NCBI RefSeq assembly: GCF_000150955.2
Contig: NC_011689.1
Span: 310,001-374,000 of the forward strand
DNA: 64,000 nt
DNA from: Phaeodactylum tricornutum CCAP 1055/1
Taxonomy: Eukaryota > Bacillariophyta > Bacillariophyceae > Surirellales > Neidiaceae
Direction of reading: 5' to 3'
Below, one piece after another: positions 21,101 to 30,411 of the stretch. Under the pieces are notes generated by a model. The model did not search any database. It was not told where the DNA came from and saw only the letters and a program-made list of their open reading frames with translations. Within the stretch, counting starts at the first letter, position 1. Each line of letters begins with the position of its first letter. The position numbers and the translations under genes were made by a program.

Positions 21101-24090
21101 TCGCCGAATTCATCCACAACATCGGTATTCCTGCACAATTGCACACCGATAACGCGAAAGTGGAAACACTTAGCAAATGGAAAAAATTAACTTCCAGTCA
21201 CTGGATAAAGACGACGGTCACTGAACCCTACTCTCCGTGGCAAAATCGTTGCGAACACGAATTTGGTGCTGCGCGCATTCACACGCGCCTCGTTCTCGAA
21301 ACCACCAAGTGTCCCGAACAATTATGGGACTACGCCCTTGCCTACGTCATTTTCGTACGTAACCACACGGCACGAAAAGCGCTGGCCTGGATCACGCCTA
21401 TTACTGCGATGACTGGCGACACCCATGATATTTCTGAAATCCTGGTTTTCGAATTTTTCGAACCAGTTCAGTATTTTGACAATCCTGATGTCAAATTTCC
21501 ACAGAATAAAGCCAAAGTCGGCCGTTGGTTAGGTATTGCCACCAATGTGGGCCAAGCCTTGTGCTACCATATTTTGACGGACAAGGGTACTGTAATCACT
21601 CGATCTACTGTTACACCTCTCCAAAACCTCGATTCGTCTGCTCTGCAGACTGCCCTCGCTACTTTTGACGCCACCATAAGGGAGATTTATCAGCCTTCTG
21701 ATTTCGCCCTCGGTAACAAAATCAAAGCGCCGGCTTTCCGCCGTGACGAAGCGATGAAAGTCGCTCGGCGATCCGACGATCCCGGCGATGGCAACACCCG
21801 TAACAGACACGTGTTATACGATCTGAACGAAGGGGATGACCATATTCAACTGGATCCCGGGCTCACGGTTGACGATTTCTTCGAGAACGACTCACCGGAT
21901 CAGGACCCCACCTCCTTAATTATTGGTACTGACGTTCTACTCACTTCGGGTGCGGTTCAGCGCCAGGGCCGAGTTACCAAGCGCGATCGCGACGGTACTC
22001 CAGTCCCTAACGACGACCCTGGAAATTTCGTCGTCGAATTCGACGACGGTACCGAGGAAGTCCACGGTTACCAAGCTCTCCTTGATGCTGTTTATAAGCA
22101 GGTCGATGATGACGGAAATGAATGGTATACCTTTGATGATATTGTCGATCATCAAAAACGCCCCCGCGGTGGTCGGGGACGTACGCGTGGATGGTTTCTA
22201 CGCGTAAAATGGGCCAACGGTGAATTTACCTGGGAGCCCCTCACCTCTTTGAAGGAGAGCAATCCCTACCCGGTGGCCAAATATGCGGCCGACCACGATC
22301 TCTTATCCGAACATGCCTTTTCTTATTGGGCTCCCACCGTGCTGAAAAAGGCCGATCGATGGATCCGTGCTGCCAAGACGCGAAAAAAGAAAAATCGATA
22401 CAAATACGGAATAGAAGTCCCTCGCAACGTACCCCACGCTTACGAATTGGACAAGCAGAACGGCAATCACCTCTGGCGCGATGCAATTCGCAAAGAAATG
22501 GATACACTTGAGAGCATGAAAACCTTCACTATCAAGGATAAGGGAGAACGAGCGCCCTCCGACTACAAAAGAATCCCCATGTGGATCATTTTCGATGTAA
22601 AAATGGATTTCCGGCGTAAAGCCCGACTCGTCGCCGGCGGACACGTCACCGACCCACCAGACGAAGATACTTACTCTAGCGTCGCCTCCCGCGAGAGCGT
22701 ACGCCTTGGCTTCCTCCTTGCAAGCCTCAATAACCTTGACCTTGTGTCAGTTGACATCGGAAATGCATACGTCAATGCCGATTGTCGCGAAAAAGTCTTC
22801 TCAATCGCCGGGCCCGAGTTCGGTGAACACGAAGGCAAAGTCGTATTAATCGCGAAAGCGTTATATGGCCTCAAGTCAAGCGGTGCCGCATGGCATTCTC
22901 ATCTTGCACAAAACCTCAGATTCCTGGGTTTTGTATCGTCTAAAGCGGACCCTGATATGTGGTTTCGTAAGGCACAAAGGCTTGACAAAACTGAATATTA
23001 TGAATATATTATCAGTTACGTCGACGATTTAACAATCGTTTCAGCCGATACTAAAGCAATTTTAAAAGCGCTTGAAAATATCCCTTATACACTTAAGGGC
23101 GGTTCTGCACCCAGAACATTTCTGGGGGCAACCACCGGAGTGCATACATTTAACGATGGCACCAAAGCGTGGTACATGTCTGCAAAACAGTACTTAACAA
23201 ACGCAATTCTCAACATCGAGCAGACGCTCGGTGAAAAACTGCCTAGCAGCAGTCGCATCGTGACCCCGCTTCCTCACGGATATCACCCTGAGTTAGATAC
23301 ATCGGGTTACCTCACCGATGACCGCACGAACTACTATATGAGCCTAATTGGCATTCTACTATGGACGTCGGAACTCGGTCGGATCGACATCACTCAAGAA
23401 GTCGGTTTAATGTCTCGCTTCAATGCAAGACCACGTATCGGACATTATAATGCTGTCCTTCGCATGTTCGGTTACCTCAAACGTCACCTGAACTCCAAAC
23501 TCGTCTGCGACCCGCACACGCGCGATTTTTCGCATATTAACTTTGTCAACCCTTCTTGGAAAGAACAATACCCCGACGCACAAGAAGAATTGCCCCCGGA
23601 TATGCCCCCACCTTTAGGGCGCGCTGTGCAAGTTTCTGTCTTTGTCGACGCTGCCCACGCAGATTGCCACGTCACGCGACGTTCCACTACGGGCATACTC
23701 GCTTTTATCAATGGCACACCAATTCGTTGGTACTCTAAGAGACAAAACACAGTCGAAGCCTCGACTTACGGATCTGAATTTGTTGCTATGCGCATCGCTT
23801 CCGAAATGATCATTACATTGCGTTACAACCTACGTGTCCTTGGTATACCTATTGACGGTCCCGCAAATGTATTTTGTGACAACATGAGTGTTGTCACCAG
23901 TGCGACGATTCCCTCGTCCGTACTCAAGAAAAAGCATAATGCTATTTCTTATCACAAGGTTCGCGAAAGCATTGCTAGCGGGGCAATGCGGATCGCACAT
24001 GAACCTACCGGCTCAAATTTGGCCGACACGTTGACGAAATGCCTACCTGGTCCACAACACAAATTCCTCGTTCGTCACATACTTTATTGA
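18181..24090 (+). CDS. copia gag-pol polyprotein
   Basis: One continuous frame of about 1970 codons encoding all parts named under the element. The N-terminal part is Lys/Arg- and Ser/Glu-rich with no recognised fold. The integrase segment includes LHTDNAKVE and SPWQNRCEHE. Between integrase and reverse transcriptase a chromo-like module (WYTFDDIVD, FLRVKWANGEFTWEPL) sits next to a DFDDG-type stretch. Such modules bind histone tails in other retroelements and can steer integration. As usual for copia, gag and pol share one frame. It belongs to the mobile element, not the host. Confidence 0.93.
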   Translation: MRRPRKVTPAVPAPAAATDSPADAASASKEDEEFGGFDSSDGEEPSGTAPPSPASSDDEGDGKKTAKPLARSKNTSDEVSVIEKSVIDAEPHLSKDSDGLDSVPRQDRVERKALMVVLRDVICVPLSVAAAMLNNGIKSSDDFRLLTKEDINDLCMRLKMGSMHTKRILVFAKWMHHAPNSVDVAKEFTASVLRFEMMTRAAASYDNVTTTAAKAEKSATSLLPEPFDGSQKKWLTFRYGFEAWAGASGSTFTACIAHHSDRYSKADPTGPHTSPRDVSDLFALSPVVNITRNATIFYTLMSLTSAGDAWGLVEPHEHTKDGRSAWISLCAFYEGTSQVGLTTEQARATVMESVYTGLSKQFSFTKYVARHISANNALLRNKEGYSDAQKTNFFLKGITDPALLPYKATAEARLDDWNFNRVVNYMRTSATKLSSKDRSDSRNVRQTKTTGRATGNQRGNDNKRRGSSNRPSNKGAEKPSRPHKHVLPPELWEALTPAIRESILSAKRSIAPPGREAKRAKSSDTDNSSSTVESYSQLPSSKKPIRKHTCEDHVQVDSSTPETLLRDAPTDISPHVTTKKVTFGAGVLFGRYANRVSLNRMVRSGSHFDQAPWRKSDFRLNDATLVRIRQNRSRGTKTPTNYGEAVIDTGADTVCVGAGYSVLSYTGRSVSLRGFHDDGETFERIPVVTAATAYDYDDGTTVILIFHEALNLGPTQTTSLINLNQIRHAGHQTDDIPKFLSQGKSLHGIETLDGDYIPFELKGRASLLYSRVPTQHELDNCQHIDLTCDQPWDPNSKDWEENEAKYTRHDRSRRACYTDSVPVDILPDWPPLPVSPGSVVPDFHNRVMNPRDIVREIKYATIGASISSPRVLDVDRDKLRRILGHVPMEVVERTLTATTQLAERTGEMPLHRRYKTKFEQLRYRRLKCTLYSDTFKSSIKSSRGHTHTQGFVCGDSYFIYHYLMKAESAADQGLAEFIHNIGIPAQLHTDNAKVETLSKWKKLTSSHWIKTTVTEPYSPWQNRCEHEFGAARIHTRLVLETTKCPEQLWDYALAYVIFVRNHTARKALAWITPITAMTGDTHDISEILVFEFFEPVQYFDNPDVKFPQNKAKVGRWLGIATNVGQALCYHILTDKGTVITRSTVTPLQNLDSSALQTALATFDATIREIYQPSDFALGNKIKAPAFRRDEAMKVARRSDDPGDGNTRNRHVLYDLNEGDDHIQLDPGLTVDDFFENDSPDQDPTSLIIGTDVLLTSGAVQRQGRVTKRDRDGTPVPNDDPGNFVVEFDDGTEEVHGYQALLDAVYKQVDDDGNEWYTFDDIVDHQKRPRGGRGRTRGWFLRVKWANGEFTWEPLTSLKESNPYPVAKYAADHDLLSEHAFSYWAPTVLKKADRWIRAAKTRKKKNRYKYGIEVPRNVPHAYELDKQNGNHLWRDAIRKEMDTLESMKTFTIKDKGERAPSDYKRIPMWIIFDVKMDFRRKARLVAGGHVTDPPDEDTYSSVASRESVRLGFLLASLNNLDLVSVDIGNAYVNADCREKVFSIAGPEFGEHEGKVVLIAKALYGLKSSGAAWHSHLAQNLRFLGFVSSKADPDMWFRKAQRLDKTEYYEYIISYVDDLTIVSADTKAILKALENIPYTLKGGSAPRTFLGATTGVHTFNDGTKAWYMSAKQYLTNAILNIEQTLGEKLPSSSRIVTPLPHGYHPELDTSGYLTDDRTNYYMSLIGILLWTSELGRIDITQEVGLMSRFNARPRIGHYNAVLRMFGYLKRHLNSKLVCDPHTRDFSHINFVNPSWKEQYPDAQEELPPDMPPPLGRAVQVSVFVDAAHADCHVTRRSTTGILAFINGTPIRWYSKRQNTVEASTYGSEFVAMRIASEMIITLRYNLRVLGIPIDGPANVFCDNMSVVTSATIPSSVLKKKHNAISYHKVRESIASGAMRIAHEPTGSNLADTLTKCLPGPQHKFLVRHILY

Positions 24091-24181
24091 CCCAAGGGCA
24101 ATAAGACCTTCGCTTTTCAAATTTTTTGGAACCAATCTTTCGCCCGGATTTTGTACTCCCGGACTACAAGATTGAAGGGAG

Positions 24182-24877
24182 TGATAAATTATAGCCACAC
24201 AATGCTACAATTTGATACTACGTTGTAGATAGAATTGCTTAGCCTTAGCATTGTTTGTTGGAACATCTATCTAGGATTCACTAGCTCTAGATCTTGGCCT
24301 CGTTGCCATTTCCTTTTTCCTGGCTCTGTCGTAGGACAGACGCAGTGGCCAGACGACTGTCCTCGTCGGGTTCATTACCCGTGTGTGGCATGCCGGAGGA
24401 AAATACGAAGCGTCTCATAGGAAACCAAATATTTGCGTTATGCACCCAAATGTTTGCAACATACACAACTCTGGTTCCGTTGCATGAGGCGTATAAGACG
24501 ACTCGTCTTATCAAACCTGATATGCTAGGAACGAAATATTCCTGATTACCATACGGTTTCCCTAGATGAAAGTTGTCAACAGATACTGTTGGCACCATCC
24601 GAACTCGATGGTTTGGCGATCACATAGGTGATCCAATCATCTCGACAAAAACTATGTCAATGGTTCGATAGCCAGTACATTGGCTACGGGGTTTCTACGT
24701 TCGTACATTCTGTTTCCAACACAAAAGGTTTCATTTTGGAATCTATATTTTAGTCTCACAATCTCAATCTAAAAACCTACCGATTAAAACAATCGGAGCC
24801 TCTACGAGGCTTTCCCCCCAACTTCTACTCTTTCGTCGTATTCTACAAATACACTCGTAAGCAGGTAGAACTTATCA
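24182..24877 (+). repeat. 3' LTR of copia element
   Basis: 696-bp copy of the terminal repeat, TGATAA to TTATCA. Its distal part contains two neighbouring stem-forming sequences (CCGATT/AATCGG and AGCCTC/GAGGCT), which may serve transcript 3'-end formation. Confidence 0.92.
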
Positions 24878-24881
24878 CGAG
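24878..24881. repeat. target-site duplication CGAG, right copy
   Basis: Matches the four bases before the left LTR. Five bases do not match, so the duplication is read as 4 bp. Confidence 0.6.
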
Positions 24882-24959
24882 CATTTGCCACATACTTATA
24901 TTCAATTTAACTTGACGACTACAGTTACATCAAACCTATTGGAGATCATGCCGTGATGC

Positions 24960-26238
24960 TTAAATTTCTTGTAGAAGACTCAAGATGTTGCGACGAAATG
25001 CGTCCTCATCATCCCAAGAGGCCCCCTCCTGATGTTGACTCGGAGCTATTGGAAAAGAAGAGGAGCTGTCAAGATCAATGTCGTCTTCATCCCAAACAAT
25101 AGCGTCAAGCGCATCAGCACCAATGGGTTTGCCCTCTTCAAAATTGTCGCTTACGCTGAACTCACTCATATTGCTGTTTTTCTCCCGTTGAGTGGCAAGA
25201 TGAGCGTATTGCGCTACATCATTGAGACTGATGCCGCCGTTCCCAGTTCCAATTCCGGATAGTAATTTAGGCAATCCGTGGCATGACATATAAAACCCAT
25301 CCGAAGACATGCTCTGGAGCTTAGGGATTAGGCCCCATTCAAAAGTATAATTCCCCGTCTCTGCTGCTGTATATCGCGCTCGTTTTGTCTGCGAGTGTTG
25401 GTTCACAGTGTTGGGATTTCTGCCTGGAAAAGAAATTTTTCTTTGCTTGCCCACGGAACTTTCTAGGGAGAAAGCGGACAAGGTGACGTCAATGGGCGGA
25501 AGTAGTCGGTTGCCATAGTGAACCGCTGGACTATCGGATATGGAAGTATGGCTCGAAAATGCAGTTGTAAACAATGAAGCGGAGTCGTTCTGGGTCAGCT
25601 GCTCATTAGATTGTTGAAGGTGCATTGATATGGGTGTTTTTGCAGTTGCATGCCGACGGCTTGAAACGGGACATGGGCCTTTGAGGCAGGCTTGGGTGAA
25701 GATCTCGGTTGGTAGCTCTGTGCCATCCTGAATTGCTGCTTCCTTAAGGACTGATGCCACGGTGTCCCGAAGGCTTTGACTGGCCTTTTCTTGAGCAACG
25801 GACTCTGTGGCCTCCTCCCATCCTTCTACAGTATGCTTTAGGAAACGGCCAGGCGGGCTCAAGTTGCGGACACAGCCAACCAAACTTTGAGCAATGGCCG
25901 GCTTTTCTTTTTTTTTGGCGCCGTGGTAGACGGAACAGAAAGATCGAGCCAAATTTCGAAGCTGAACATTCCCCGAGTGCTGGTTGTTCTTGCCCCCTGT
26001 AGACAATGCGAGACGATGGGTTTGAGGGACTCGCAGCGGTTAAGTAAGATATCTCTCCAAAGGAGCTAGTCGCGCCTGAACCTCCTAGACGCGTACCTCT
26101 ACCAAGCAGAATATCGTTCTTGCCAGGAACAATCTTTATCGATTTGTAGCTGCCCTGCTCTTGACCAACTTTCACCGTTGGCGTGGTTGCAAGGATAGCA
26201 AAGCTGTTCGAGCTGAAGGGTAGAAAAGATAAATTCAT
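24960..26238 (-). CDS. DUF6824 protein, copy 3
   Basis: Exons on the minus strand are 26238-26097 and 25996-24960, with a 100-nt GT-AG intron; 392 aa. Domain motifs: KNDILLGRG|GKNNQHSGN, RSFCSVYHGAKKKEKP, SPPGRFLKHTVEGWEEA and QEKASQSLRDTVASVLKEA. The last stretch is identical to copy 1, making copies 1 and 3 the closest pair. Further shared blocks are ISLNDVAQYAHLATQ, ALDAIVWDEDDIDLDSSSS, WDDEDAFRRNI and the end LLQEI. The start (MNLSFLPFSSNSFAILA) matches copy 1. Orientation is opposite to the other two. The 3' end lies only 79 bp from the copia insertion. Function unknown. Confidence 0.86.
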
Positions 26239-27939
26239 GGTTGCACACTTTGTTGTCTGAGGTAGGGACTGAGAGTCTTCAACTCTTGTATGCGAAAGAC
26301 TAGAATGCAGCCAGGTCTTTTTTTAAAATCGGCCTGACATTTTCCGCAATCAAACCAGAAACGGGAGTAGGCTCTGTAAGCATGCGAAACAATATTCATT
26401 CTTATTAGGATACTCTATATTTATATCTGAAATAATCATTAACAGTGAAGACATCCAATAGCTGTGGAAATGACCATGACTACTTCTACGATGTTCCTAT
26501 TCCCGACTGTTAAATTCTGTCTTGCACTGCTCATTCAAGTGGCCAAGTAAAGCTAAATTCAAATCGCGCGAAGCGACACAAAACGAATGGAAAATCTTGC
26601 CATTTAGACATGTTTCAGTCGTCAGAAGCCGAAGGCTATTAACAGTCAAAGTCTATATCAGTTCTTGATCTTCGGCAAATTTCGTTCACTGTGAGGCCAT
26701 GAGGTGACGCTTTAGATTAAAATTGTCAGAAATTTCTTCGAAATGATGTCGATTTCTGGCCCTCCGCGAAAGATTAGCATCAATCTGCAACAACGACCAA
26801 GGTCTTGCTTTCTGTTTTTCCGGTATGTGTACCGTGCCACGAGTCCTTTACTACATTTTGCCGATTGCAATCACTACCCCAGACCTCTTGACATGAAGCA
26901 AAACACTTTTTATGTCAGCCTCACCGGTACCAAGCTAGCTGCAACCGGTACACTTGACCTAGAAATTCAGTAATCCTTTCCTTGAACTCCAATCCCAGCT
27001 TGCCCGCTATTCGGTACTTACGTATATACCTATACCATAATAATTTACTCTGGCTGTATGTAAACGTAGAACAATCCCGGCTGAGCTTCACCACTGTTCC
27101 GAGCAATTCTCCAAAGGCTTTTGAAGCAATCTCGTTCTTCAATATGGGTTGACAGTCAATGTTGCTATATTTGACTAGAGAAGCTCTTCTTTCATTTGCA
27201 TTGTTTACCATTTTTGAATTGGCTTGGGACGAGAACAATCATCTGGCGGGCGCAACAAATCTGGTACTAGAGTGAAGCAAAAGCCTAATAGACATTCGTG
27301 AGGGTTGCTGTGAGCGTTACACTCAATCATCATCAATCGAAACTTGCTATACATACCAGGCCAATGGGGGCGAGACGACGTAAGAAACATTTTTTTCGAA
27401 GGTCATTTTTTATACATCTACATGGAAACGGAGCGGCCGCTTTTTTCATAGCCAACCAAATTTTACAATCAATGAATTCTTTGCTAAAGATCTTCGAATC
27501 CTCCAGTGATTTGTTCGACAGCGTAACAGCGAGGGCTCTCCACAGAGCCGGACAATTTAGATGTAAGTCAAAAGCTTGTTACACACGGGTATCGGTAAGA
27601 CTGCTTCTCCTTTAAGAGAGCAGGCAAATTGTCGTTTCATCCGACATTGTACATGCTAAAGCAGCTCCCTATTACTTGCGCCCAGATATCAAAAGGCCTC
27701 GAGTACGGGCCTAGATATCTTTAGTCGCTTTGCATTAATGGTAATCCTGGTTTTTCAGCTATTGCTTAAATTTCACTTTACAGGGCAAAGTAGGGAACCT
27801 GCTCCATGTTTCAACCGAGGAGAGCTTCTTGCAATACCAGAACGAGCAGCTATTTGCACGTTTGTCCGGTTTTGATCAACGCTACCAGAAAAACAAAATA
27901 TTATAAGGCTATTCTTGATCAAAAGGAAATATTACATTT
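26239..27939. other. long intergenic region
   Basis: 1.7 kb upstream of DUF6824 copy 3 and downstream of ELOF1. No gene supported. One palindromic 9-mer (26686-26694) lies 448 bp upstream of the copy 3 start. Frames at 26743-26973 (+) and 26921-27238 (-) look random. Confidence 0.4.
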
Positions 27940-28476
27940 CTACCTATAATGCTCCTCATCGTTGTCATCCGAGTCGTCTAAACCGAGGGTTTCATACGTT
28001 TCGCGCTGTCCCCCTCCGTGCGATGAACTTTTTGGTGAGCTGCGTTCGTTTGAAATTTGTGCCAAACCAGACCCTTCCGGAATATCGTCCTCCTCGTCGT
28101 CTTCATCCTGATATCGCGGTACGCCTTCACTTCCATCCTGACGCCCCGGATTCGCGGCGGCCTCACAGTCGTCCAGCCACTCTGAGAAAACGTCAATGGG
28201 TTCGTGCAGATGATGAATTGGCATCTGATAGGCAGCAGCGCACAGCCGACAATTTAAGGATCCAACCCCGGCGCGAAAATCCATTTTACATTCTACGGTA
28301 TCTTCGTTGGCACAAAACGGACACTTGAAACGTTTGGAAAGTTTGACGCGCTTCTTTGTTTGGACCTGGTCGATGAAAATAGAAATAGGGGGTTAGATCA
28401 GAACAAGGAAATCGAATATATATTTGATTATACCTCCTATTTTACATACCGGAGCTTTCTTTGCTCGACGACCCAT
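27940..28476 (-). CDS. ELOF1: transcription elongation factor ELOF1 (Elf1)
   Basis: Exon 1 (28476-28450) encodes only MGRRAKKAP. After an 84-nt GT-AG intron, exon 2 (28365-27940) continues VQTKKRVKLSKRFKCPFCAN. The protein is 150 aa. The basic N-terminus and the zinc ribbon (CPFC about 27 residues before CRLC, with CKMD between) are diagnostic of Elf1/ELOF1. This factor binds RNA polymerase II near its entry site and supports elongation and transcription-coupled repair. The conserved tail YQMPIHHLHEPIDVFSEWLDDCE follows. Beyond that lies an acidic, Ser/Gly-rich extension of about 65 residues, longer than in animals (83 aa) but comparable to the acidic tail of yeast Elf1. Nuclear. An unexplained frame ends 3 nt upstream of the ATG. 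Confidence 0.95.
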
Positions 28477-28479
28477 CCC

Positions 28480-28713
28480 TTATTCTGTTGGATTTGGCGC
28501 TGGTTTCTCAAAACGAGCGATACTAATACCGTCGTCAAGGCGAATAGAAGGAATTACAATTGCCTGCGTCAAGCCGCCGCGATCCAGAGACTTGTTTTTT
28601 TTTGCAGGCGGTCGATATGAAAGTAGTTCCTCGCCTTGACGATTCCGATTCTCGAGGGTTAGTGCTGTGAGACCTCTAATTGAAGCATCGCTTACGAGAT
28701 GTTTGCGCTTCAT
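28480..28713 (-). CDS. hypothetical short frame just upstream of ELOF1
   Basis: 77 codons from the first ATG (28713), ending 3 nt before the ELOF1 ATG on the same strand. It is basic, with KRKHLVSDASIRGLTALTLE and PPAKKNKSLDRGGLTQAIVI. No family recognised. The nearest upstream promoter-like 9-mer is at 28859, so one transcript could carry both frames. It could equally be 5' UTR or part of an unrecognised spliced gene. Confidence 0.25.
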   Translation of the reverse strand: MKRKHLVSDASIRGLTALTLENRNRQGEELLSYRPPAKKNKSLDRGGLTQAIVIPSIRLDDGISIARFEKPAPNPTE

Positions 28714-29191
28714 TTCTCGCAGCGTCGCTGTCCGTCGTCTGGTTGTCCCATCGGCACCCAATTCCGTCCAATGTGAAAACGCTGAAAAAGGCTGCCAGCG
28801 AAAGGGAAACAGTGCTCACTATCAACATCTCCAATTTTTACGAAGGGGAGGGTTGATTTCACAGTCAATTTTACATGAAAAGTGGATATATTTCTAGATT
28901 TAGATTCCACATTCTCTTTGAATTGACATTGACAATGAAACGGATCTGATTTACCTTACACTTGGGTCCCAGCAAGAAGGACGACCACAATCTGCAGGGC
29001 AATCTCAAGGAGTTGCATATCCTCTTTACAAAACTTTTAGTGGGCCATGAACTTCTGGCGGAAAAAAGCAATGAACTGGTGAAGCAGATTGCTATTAAAG
29101 TTGTGTATCTTCAGGCGAAAGACGCGAAGGTATTTCAAATAATATAGCGGATTAAAATAAAAATTAATACGAGTTGTAATACAAATTTTTT
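28714..29191. other. intergenic region upstream of ELOF1
   Basis: About 480 bp. Holds the TCACAGTCA element at 28859-28867. Small frames on both strands are unconvincing. Confidence 0.35.
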
Positions 29192-29776
29192 TTACTGCTT
29201 AAACGCTTCCACTTTTTTTGAAAGTACATCTTTGAGGAGCATATGTTTTTCGGCCATGAGCTCCGTCATGCGCGAGTGCTTCTCAACCTTTTGAAGCATC
29301 TCCGTTTTGAACCTCGCCACATCAGCGGCCTTATCTTGCGAAAGCTTCAAAACTTTCAAATGATTTTCCACTTTCGTCAATAATTCGTCTTTGAATGTAA
29401 CGAGATCAGCATTCTTCGTTTGCATACGCTCGAGTTCTCTCATGTGCTGATCGACTTTGTCGAGCATTTCACCCTTGAATGATGCCAGTTCGGCCTTTTT
29501 CTTGTCAAGATTGCTCAGATCGCTCATGTGATCTTCTACCTTTATCAAAAGCTCGTCTTTATACATTTTCAAATCGCATTTCTTGCGTTCCAGCTTGCTA
29601 ATGTCGGTCATATAATCTTCTACCTTTTGAAGCATTTCAGCTTTGAAAGCGTTGATGAGCTCTTTTTTACTGTTCGATCGCTGCAGTTCTTGACGAGCTT
29701 CCACAATTCGGATCTCATGCTGCACAGCAGCTCGACGAACTTCTGGCAGCGGCATCTTAGGAGGAGTTGCGCTCAT
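29192..29776 (-). CDS. coiled-coil protein built from five 28-residue repeats
   Basis: 194 aa, single exon, ATG at 29776. From residue about 42 to 180 it consists of five tandem units whose aromatic-Lys pair recurs at residues 44, 72, 100, 128 and 156, exactly 28 apart (four heptads). The consensus is roughly a-x-FK-x-E-[LM]-L-x-KVE-x-H-M-x-x-L, then a Lys-rich end such as DKKKAEL. The N-terminal 40 residues are Pro/Arg-rich and non-repeated. This is a long alpha-helical coiled coil, likely a structural or scaffolding filament element. No signal or membrane segment, and I recognise no named family. Confidence 0.78.
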   Translation of the reverse strand: MSATPPKMPLPEVRRAAVQHEIRIVEARQELQRSNSKKELINAFKAEMLQKVEDYMTDISKLERKKCDLKMYKDELLIKVEDHMSDLSNLDKKKAELASFKGEMLDKVDQHMRELERMQTKNADLVTFKDELLTKVENHLKVLKLSQDKAADVARFKTEMLQKVEKHSRMTELMAEKHMLLKDVLSKKVEAFKQ

Positions 29777-30411
29777 GATGGCAACAATAGGTAGTTGTAG
29801 CGATGCGAGAATGAGACGCGACGAGTTCGTTGACAGCTCAAATTATGACCATTTCCTTAGTTTCCATGAGGTATCTGTGACCGTTGAGGTCAAGTTTGGA
29901 GCGTTGTCTCGTCTCGCGTTGCCTCACAACATATAATCCGTTATGCGTCCTAATGTAAGAAAACGATTATACTCATAGGGCATAACAAATGGAGTCGTCC
30001 GTTCCAAAAAGGTCTCCTTCCGATAAATCCCTTTTTGAAATCCGACCTCAACTACCTAAACGAGAGATGACCTATGGAAATAATGACCAGATGCGCAAGA
30101 TCCGTATACCAAACTCCTAAAGTTTGTCACTGGGTCGAAGATTTGCTTAAAATACCTCTTTGTGAAGATTAGCGTCAACCTCGCAGTCAGTCCATTTACA
30201 CGTTAGTAAAGCATTCTACTATATAACATACACTAATAGAATTTCGAATGGACTACATTAACACGGATGCATTTGCATTGTCGTCTACTAATCTCTTTCA
30301 CTGTTACCATAAGTAGGATTTTTTTCTGAAAAGGAACTTATAATACGAAATAATCTACGTCAGAACAGACGCTGTGCATAACAAAACCTGACTTTCTTAC
30401 GGCTCAGTGCG
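29777..30411. other. intergenic region
   Basis: 635 bp of AT-rich sequence between two minus-strand genes, mainly 5' flank of the coiled-coil gene and 3' flank of the TLDc-like gene. No gene or RNA seen. Confidence 0.4.

Larger units (their letters stand above)
17684..24877 (+). mobile_element. Ty1/copia LTR retrotransposon, CoDi type, looks whole
   Basis: Element of about 7.2 kb bounded by LTRs and a 4-bp CGAG duplication. Between the LTRs a single long gag-pol frame runs from the first ATG at 18181 to 24090. In order it shows a gag-like region, an aspartic protease (VIDTGADTVCVG, near 20120), an integrase core (about 20950-21450), a chromodomain-like insert (about 22120-22310), a copia-type reverse transcriptase (SYVDDLTIV near 23015) and an RNase H region (about 23630-24030). 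The order integrase before reverse transcriptase places it in Ty1/copia. The purine-rich GAAGGGAG just before the right LTR fits a polypurine tract. Near-identical LTRs indicate a recent insertion. Confidence 0.95.
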
